This document shows, one piece after another, positions 59,297-64,000 of a stretch of DNA of 64,000 bases. Both the position numbers and the translations under genes were made by a program. Source of the stretch: JACVCJ01 sp052437175 (lineage in GTDB: Bacteria > Bacteroidota > Bacteroidia > CAIKAF01); contig JBQVOK010000004.1 in NCBI GenBank assembly GCA_052437175.1, forward strand, positions 186,001-250,000, in the 5' to 3' direction. Position 1 is the first letter of the stretch; every line of letters begins with the position of its first letter. The notes beneath the pieces are model-generated. The model had not been told where the DNA came from and searched no databases. It saw only the letters and a list, made by a program, of their open reading frames with translations.

Positions 59297-59325
59297 TAAA
59301 AAACCCCGGTCTTACCAACCGGGGT
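59297..59325 (-). terminator. Terminator of the giant Ig-repeat adhesin gene
   Basis: ACCCCGGT (59303-59310) pairs perfectly with ACCGGGGT (59318-59325), loop CTTACCA. On the minus strand it is followed by U's (A's at 59298-59303). It lies 22 bp after the adhesin stop. Confidence 0.85.
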
Positions 59326-59347
59326 CTGCTATTTGTAATTGAACTTC

Positions 59348-62300
59348 TTAATGGTTTTTGATCACTTTTTTCACCAGTACCTTGTCGCCCGAATAGATAC
59401 GTACAAAGTAGATACCGTCGCTCAGGTGCTGTATCGGGAAATAGATGTTCCCGTTCTGCTGGCTGCTTTGGATGCCGATCTGTGCACCCAGGTCGTTGTA
59501 CAGCTCTACACGGTCGATCTGTATTCCCTCGGCTTGGATGTACACATCGCCATGGGTCGGGTTCGGGAAGAGTGTTACGGAAGCGGCTGTTTCCTCGTCT
59601 ACACCCAGGCAGCCGTATACTTCTACGTGTTGTTCGGTGGAAGCGGTACAACCATTTGCATCCGTATAGGTGTAGGTAAGCACGTAGTTGCCGTTACCGG
59701 TTCCCGGATCGAATGCGCCGCCGCTTACCCCGGTACCGCTGTAGATACCGCCTGCCGGTGCACCCTGGGTCAGGGCAAAGGCCGGGTTCAGGTTACACTG
59801 GTCGGCGATCGGTCCGAAGGAAACCACCGGAAGGGCATTCACCGTTATGGTCTGGCTGGCGCTGGCATTACAGTTTCCGGCTGCGTTGTCGCTTACGGTA
59901 TAACTGGTCGTTGCCGAAGGGCTCACCGTGATGCTGTTACCGCTGATATTACCCGGCTGCCAGGTGTAGCTGCCGTTGCCGTTCACCGAAAGGGTCACAT
60001 CTTCACCGGCACATACTGCATTGCTGCTGGTATGTATGGTGAGTGAAGGCGAGGCAAGCACCGAAACGGTAAGAGAGGCCGTATTTGTACAGTTGTTATT
60101 GTCGGTACCGGTTACCGTGTAGGAGGTCGTTGCCGACGGACTTACGGTAATGCTGCTGCCGCCCAGGTTGCCCGGTGTCCATACGTAAGAAACGGCTCCG
60201 CTGGCATTCAGCGTGGTGCTGCTTCCGGCGCATATCGACGGGTTTACAGCCGATGCCTGTACGTTGGGCAGGCTGTTCACGGTAATAGTAATCGTAGTGG
60301 TATCGCTGCAGTTCCCGTTTAAGCCGATCAGCTGGTAGGTAGTGCTGGTAGCCGGACTCACCGAAATGCTGGCGCCGGTCATATTACCCGGCGTCCAAAG
60401 GTACGAAGTGGCTCCGCTTGCCGTAAGCGTGGTGTTTTCACCTGCGCACAGTATGGCATCCGCAGTAGCGGCGCTTACGGAAGGTGTATTCTGTACGTTC
60501 ACGGTTACAGCGGCCGTACTCTGACATCCGTTTGCATCGGTGCCCGTAACGGTATAGGTAGTGGTAGCTGTCGGATATACGGTAACATTGCTGCCGCTTA
60601 TAGCGCCCGGGTTCCAGTTGTATGAAACGGCTCCGCCGGCCGTGAGCACTGTAGCCGCACCGGCACAAACCGAGCTCTGTGATGCGCTGGCATTTACCTG
60701 GGCCGGAGTGTTTACCTGGATCAGGATGGAAGCAGATGCAGAACAGCCATTCGCCGTGGTGCCCGTAACGGTGTACGAAGTAGTGGTTGCCGGAGAAACC
60801 GTGCTGATGGTACCTGTAGCGTTGTTGTGTTGCCACAGGTATGAATTGGCTCCGCTTACGTTCAGTACCACCGTTTCGCCGGCGCAGATGCTGTTGTCGC
60901 TGGCGGTAAGGGTTAATGCAGAGGCGTTATTTACAACCTGTACCGTAACCGTGGCGGTAGTGCTGCAGCCGTTGTCGGTTCCCGTTACCACGTAGGTGGT
61001 GGTCGAGGACGGCGTTACGCTGATGCTGCTGCCGGTAAGGTTGCCCGGCTGCCAGCTGTAGGAGGATGCTCCTGTGGCCGTAAGTGTGGCCGATGCGCCC
61101 TGGCAGATACTCGTATTGGACGTGTAGGCCTGTACATTGGGTGCGGTCTGTACCTGCACGGTAAAGCTGGCCTGGGATGAACAACCGCTGCTGTTGCTGT
61201 GACCACTTACCGTGTATACGGTGGTAGAACCCGGTGCTACACTGATGCTGCTGCCGGTAAGATTGCCCGGCATCCAGGTATAGGTATCGGCGCCGCTGGC
61301 CGTAAGGGTAGTGGTAGTACCGGCACAGATGCTGGCCTGCGTAGCAGATATATTTACGGAAGGAGGAGTGTTTACACTTACCTGCACCTGGGCTGTGCTG
61401 CTGCAGGCCCCGGCATTGCTGCCGCTTACGGTGTAGGTGGTCGTTGTGGCTGGAGTAACGGTTACGGAGCTGCCGCTGAGGTTCCCCGGCATCCAGTTGT
61501 AGCTCTGTGCCCCGGAGGCGTTCAGGGTAACGGTCTGTCCTGCACATACAGTAGTGGCAGAAGCCGAGGCGCTTACAGCCGGAGTGCTTTGTACATGCAC
61601 GGTACGTGTGGCCGCACTGCTGCAACCGGAGTTGTTGGTGCCGGTTACCGTGTACTGGGTAGTGCTGCCCGGTGTTACGCTGATGCTGCTGCCTGTGAGA
61701 TTGCCCGGCATCCAGGTATAGGACGTGGCGCCGCCGGCCGTGAGTGTAGTGCTCTGACCCTGGCATATACTGTCGTTACCGCTGATGCTCACTGCAGGCA
61801 TACTCTGCACTACCAGCGCCAGGCTGGCCGTACCTGTACAGCCGGCATTGCTGCCACTTACGGTATAGGTGGTGTTCGTTGTCGGATTTACGACAATGCT
61901 GTTACCCGTAAGGTTACCCGGCATCCATACATAGTTGCCCGCGCCGCCGGCCTGCAGGGTCACAATATCGCCCGGACAGATAACCGTATCGCTGGCACTG
62001 ATCTGTATAGGAATGGCGGTAGTTACGTTCACGGTGATATTTGCGCTGGAAGAACATCCTGCGGCATTGGTGCCGTTTACGGTATAAATGGTGGTGGCAG
62101 ATGGGGTAACTACTACGCTGTTGCCTGTAAGGTTACCCGGCTGCCAGGTATAGCTGGCGGCTCCGGATGCGCTAAGTACCACAGGTGTGCCCGGACATAC
62201 GCTGGAAGCAGATGTATTTACCGAGAGTACCGGGTTGGCTTCCACCACTACAGATACCTGGTCGCTGCTGGCAGCACAGACGCCGTTGCTGATGGTCCAC

Positions 62301-64000
62301 TGCAATACGTGTACGCCTGTACTGAGATTGCTGAGGAGTGACTGGGCATTGCCCGGAGCAGCTATGCTGGCTGTGCCGGATACAAGCGACCACTGACCGG
62401 TACCGCTAAGCGGGGTATTGCCCTGCAGGGTAACGCTTCCGGTGCCCTGGCATACGGTAATATTGGCACCGGCATCGGCTACGGTCGGCGCATCAAAGCG
62501 CTGTATGTACACCGTATCGGTGCTGGCCTGGCAACCGCCCGACTGAACCGACCATACAAAGGCATTGATGCCCGTACCCAGGTTCGAAACTACCGGGTTT
62601 ACAAGAGTCGGATCGCTCAGGCTGCCATTCCCCGAAAGAACGGTCCAGCTGCCCGTACCGATAAGCGGGCTTGTAGCGGCAAGTGTAGCCGTAGTGGCAC
62701 AAACCTGTTGGTCGTTACCCGCCTGGGCCGCACTCGGCGAGGCATTGATGCTTACGTTCAGTATGGTGCTGTTGCTGGTACCGCAGGCATTTACGGCGCT
62801 TACGCTGATGGTGCCGCCGGTAGATCCCGTGGTTACGCTGATGGCGTTATTGGTAGAACTGCCCGTCCATCCGGAAGGCAGGGTCCATATATACGAAGTG
62901 GCTCCTGCAACAGGTGTTACCGTATAAATAACGGTATTACCGGAGCAGATACCCGCTGGTCCGCTGATGCTGCCGGGTTGTGCCGGAGCGCCGCCGGTAC
63001 TCATGGTAATGCCGGTAGAACTGGCACTGGCCGGACTGGCGCAGCTGAGGGACGATTGTACCTCTACCGTTACCACATCGCCGTTGCTGAGGGCAGATGA
63101 AGTAAAACCGGCTGAGTTTGTGCCTACGTTAATACCGTTCACTTTCCACTGGTATACCGGGTTACTGCCGGCATTAAGCGCCGTGGCGGTAAACTGTACC
63201 GGACTGCCCGCACATATAGTTGTGCCCGGACTGGCGCTTACGCTTACCGTTGGCGTGCTGGACGGGGTTATGCTGATCGTACTGGTAAGGGATGCCGCCG
63301 GACTACCTGTAACGCAGGCCTGGCTGGAGGTCATTACCACCCAGATCTGGTCGTTGTTATTCACTGTGGCTGGTGTATACACGGCAGTGTTGGTGCCGGC
63401 CGGAGCACCGTTGTGCATCCACTGGTAGGCAGGCGATAGACCGCCGTTAACCGGTATGGCAGTAAAGCTTACATTGTTGCCTGTGCAAAGCGAAGTTCCC
63501 GGATTCGCATTAATGCTTACAGAAGCCAGCAGTGCCGGGTTATTGCTTACGGTAATGGTAACGGAGTCTTTTAAGATACAGCTTCCCGATGAAGAACTCA
63601 CCACATATTGGGTAGTACCCGGTGGTGTTGCCATCGGACTGGAAATACTGTTGCTGCTGAGGCCTGCACCGGTCCAGCTATAGGTGCCGTTACCGCCGCT
63701 TGCAACCAACTGTACCTGTTGTCCGCTGCAAATGATCGTATCTGCCGTGGGTGAAATGATCCGGAGGGTGCTTGGCATAATATAAAAGAGGGCGTCGCTC
63801 TGGTCGAAGATGGCATTGTTGCTGAACGAGGTCACTCTTACAAGAGCTGTGTTTGAGGCCGTATTCGGCACATTCCAGGCATACGAGTTCGATGTATTGT
63901 AATTGCTTACAACAGGTACCCAGGTACTGCCTCCGTTAAGCGAATAGGCAATGTTTACAGCAGTAACGGAAGGATGGGCAGTCCACTGTATATTTTGGGT
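59348..64000 (-). CDS. Giant Ig-like-repeat adhesin with T9SS sorting domain (5' end outside window)
   Basis: The frame remains open to the right edge of the window (at least 1550 residues); the in-frame Met at 63871 is internal, because coding sequence (TQNIQWTAHPSVTAVNIAYS) continues beyond it. From N to C it has a GGSTW-type beta domain, several Ig-like domains with conserved Cys pairs (TIICSGQQVQLVASGGNGTY), two longer domains of about 85 residues (NDQQVCATTATLAATSPLIG), an array of 11 shorter Ig-like repeats and a final domain containing IADQCNLNPAFALTQGAPAG. The T9SS type A sorting domain is at the end (LFPNPTHGDVYIQAEGIQID, LYNDLGAQIGI, LSDGIYFVRIYSGDK). It is expected on the cell surface as an adhesin. 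It has its own terminator. Confidence 0.92.
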   Translation of the reverse strand, partial: TQNIQWTAHPSVTAVNIAYSLNGGSTWVPVVSNYNTSNSYAWNVPNTASNTALVRVTSFSNNAIFDQSDALFYIMPSTLRIISPTADTIICSGQQVQLVASGGNGTYSWTGAGLSSNSISSPMATPPGTTQYVVSSSSGSCILKDSVTITVSNNPALLASVSINANPGTSLCTGNNVSFTAIPVNGGLSPAYQWMHNGAPAGTNTAVYTPATVNNNDQIWVVMTSSQACVTGSPAASLTSTISITPSSTPTVSVSASPGTTICAGSPVQFTATALNAGSNPVYQWKVNGINVGTNSAGFTSSALSNGDVVTVEVQSSLSCASPASASSTGITMSTGGAPAQPGSISGPAGICSGNTVIYTVTPVAGATSYIWTLPSGWTGSSTNNAISVTTGSTGGTISVSAVNACGTSNSTILNVSINASPSAAQAGNDQQVCATTATLAATSPLIGTGSWTVLSGNGSLSDPTLVNPVVSNLGTGINAFVWSVQSGGCQASTDTVYIQRFDAPTVADAGANITVCQGTGSVTLQGNTPLSGTGQWSLVSGTASIAAPGNAQSLLSNLSTGVHVLQWTISNGVCAASSDQVSVVVEANPVLSVNTSASSVCPGTPVVLSASGAASYTWQPGNLTGNSVVVTPSATTIYTVNGTNAAGCSSSANITVNVTTAIPIQISASDTVICPGDIVTLQAGGAGNYVWMPGNLTGNSIVVNPTTNTTYTVSGSNAGCTGTASLALVVQSMPAVSISGNDSICQGQSTTLTAGGATSYTWMPGNLTGSSISVTPGSTTQYTVTGTNNSGCSSAATRTVHVQSTPAVSASASATTVCAGQTVTLNASGAQSYNWMPGNLSGSSVTVTPATTTTYTVSGSNAGACSSTAQVQVSVNTPPSVNISATQASICAGTTTTLTASGADTYTWMPGNLTGSSISVAPGSTTVYTVSGHSNSSGCSSQASFTVQVQTAPNVQAYTSNTSICQGASATLTATGASSYSWQPGNLTGSSISVTPSSTTTYVVTGTDNGCSTTATVTVQVVNNASALTLTASDNSICAGETVVLNVSGANSYLWQHNNATGTISTVSPATTTSYTVTGTTANGCSASASILIQVNTPAQVNASASQSSVCAGAATVLTAGGAVSYNWNPGAISGSNVTVYPTATTTYTVTGTDANGCQSTAAVTVNVQNTPSVSAATADAILCAGENTTLTASGATSYLWTPGNMTGASISVSPATSTTYQLIGLNGNCSDTTTITITVNSLPNVQASAVNPSICAGSSTTLNASGAVSYVWTPGNLGGSSITVSPSATTSYTVTGTDNNNCTNTASLTVSVLASPSLTIHTSSNAVCAGEDVTLSVNGNGSYTWQPGNISGNSITVSPSATTSYTVSDNAAGNCNASASQTITVNALPVVSFGPIADQCNLNPAFALTQGAPAGGIYSGTGVSGGAFDPGTGNGNYVLTYTYTDANGCTASTEQHVEVYGCLGVDEETAASVTLFPNPTHGDVYIQAEGIQIDRVELYNDLGAQIGIQSSQQNGNIYFPIQHLSDGIYFVRIYSGDKVLVKKVIKNH
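59839..62236 (-). repeat. Eleven tandem Ig-like repeats in the C-terminal adhesin
   Basis: There are about eleven units of roughly 72 residues (218 bp). The core is SICAGxxxTLTASGAxSYxW, then PGNLTGSSISVxPxTTTxYT, then VTGTDxxGC. Each has one Cys near the start and one near the end, suitable for a disulfide. Unit 7 lacks the PGN element (WQHNNATGTIS), and unit 8 reads PGAISGSN. At DNA level the units are similar but less uniform than the SprB array, which suggests an older expansion. Confidence 0.88.

Overview
The window comes from a member of the phylum Bacteroidota, probably a Chitinophagaceae-like or related lineage; the family placement is inference. Several signs agree. There are at least five secreted proteins with C-terminal type IX secretion (T9SS) sorting domains, a T9SS plug-type protein, a TonB-dependent receptor with a carboxypeptidase-regulatory-like N-terminus, and a short 287-residue primary sigma factor without a long region 1.1. 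Several promoters match the Bacteroidetes TTTG-N19-21-TAnnTTTG consensus, and Shine-Dalgarno sites are largely absent. Base composition is fairly even and most of the DNA looks like ordinary chromosome.

Layout. 1-4.4 kb: the end of a CorA-like Mg2+ channel, a YdeI/OmdA-like protein, then a trio (FAD desaturase-like oxidoreductase, GT2 glycosyltransferase, CrtO-like acyltransferase) that resembles the tailoring half of a staphyloxanthin-type pathway. 4.5-6.9 kb: two T9SS-secreted proteins. 7-11.4 kb: dihydrolipoyl dehydrogenase, a small membrane protein and a LytTR response regulator/TPR histidine kinase pair. 11.4-17.5 kb: the complete Na+-pumping NADH:quinone reductase operon nqrABCDEF. 17.7-21.9 kb: T9SS plug protein, ApaG, a repeat-rich spacer, 1-pyrroline-5-carboxylate dehydrogenase and a small envelope protein. 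22-31 kb: an eroded Tat-type amine oxidase, a small phage-holin-like membrane protein, a T9SS protein, a Gcr-family 'recombinase' that looks like a membrane protein, a TonB receptor, a GH114-like lipoprotein and MltG. 31-37.6 kb: RpoD, a PiT phosphate transporter, an HSL-type esterase coupled to a penicillin-acylase-family hydrolase, and a small membrane protein.

37.6-46.8 kb is all on the minus strand. It holds three small secreted or membrane proteins, then a cluster with an LCIB-like protein, a bestrophin-type channel, a CPA1 Na+/H+ antiporter, a beta-carbonic anhydrase, an NhaC antiporter and an EamA exporter. This looks like an inorganic-carbon, proton and sodium homeostasis neighbourhood. 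The EamA/NhaC pair is preceded by a consensus promoter overlapped by a 9-bp inverted repeat, then by two tandem small ORFs that are each followed by an intrinsic terminator, an attenuation-like leader.

47-57.2 kb is a plus-strand operon: three paralogous tail-collar (MdpB-like) proteins, a periplasmic-binding-protein-like protein without a signal peptide, a formyltransferase, and a 2086-residue T9SS adhesin with about 20 SprB-type repeats. The window closes with an uncharacterised protein, a coiled-coil lipoprotein, a 51-residue lmo0937-like membrane protein and the 3' 4.65 kb of a second giant T9SS adhesin built of Ig-like repeats, which runs off the right edge.

No tRNA, rRNA, CRISPR array, insertion sequence or prophage was seen. 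The best candidates for undescribed biology are the LCIB-bestrophin-antiporter-CA cluster, the tandem leader/terminator array before the EamA/NhaC genes, the triple-collar operon and the crt-like trio.
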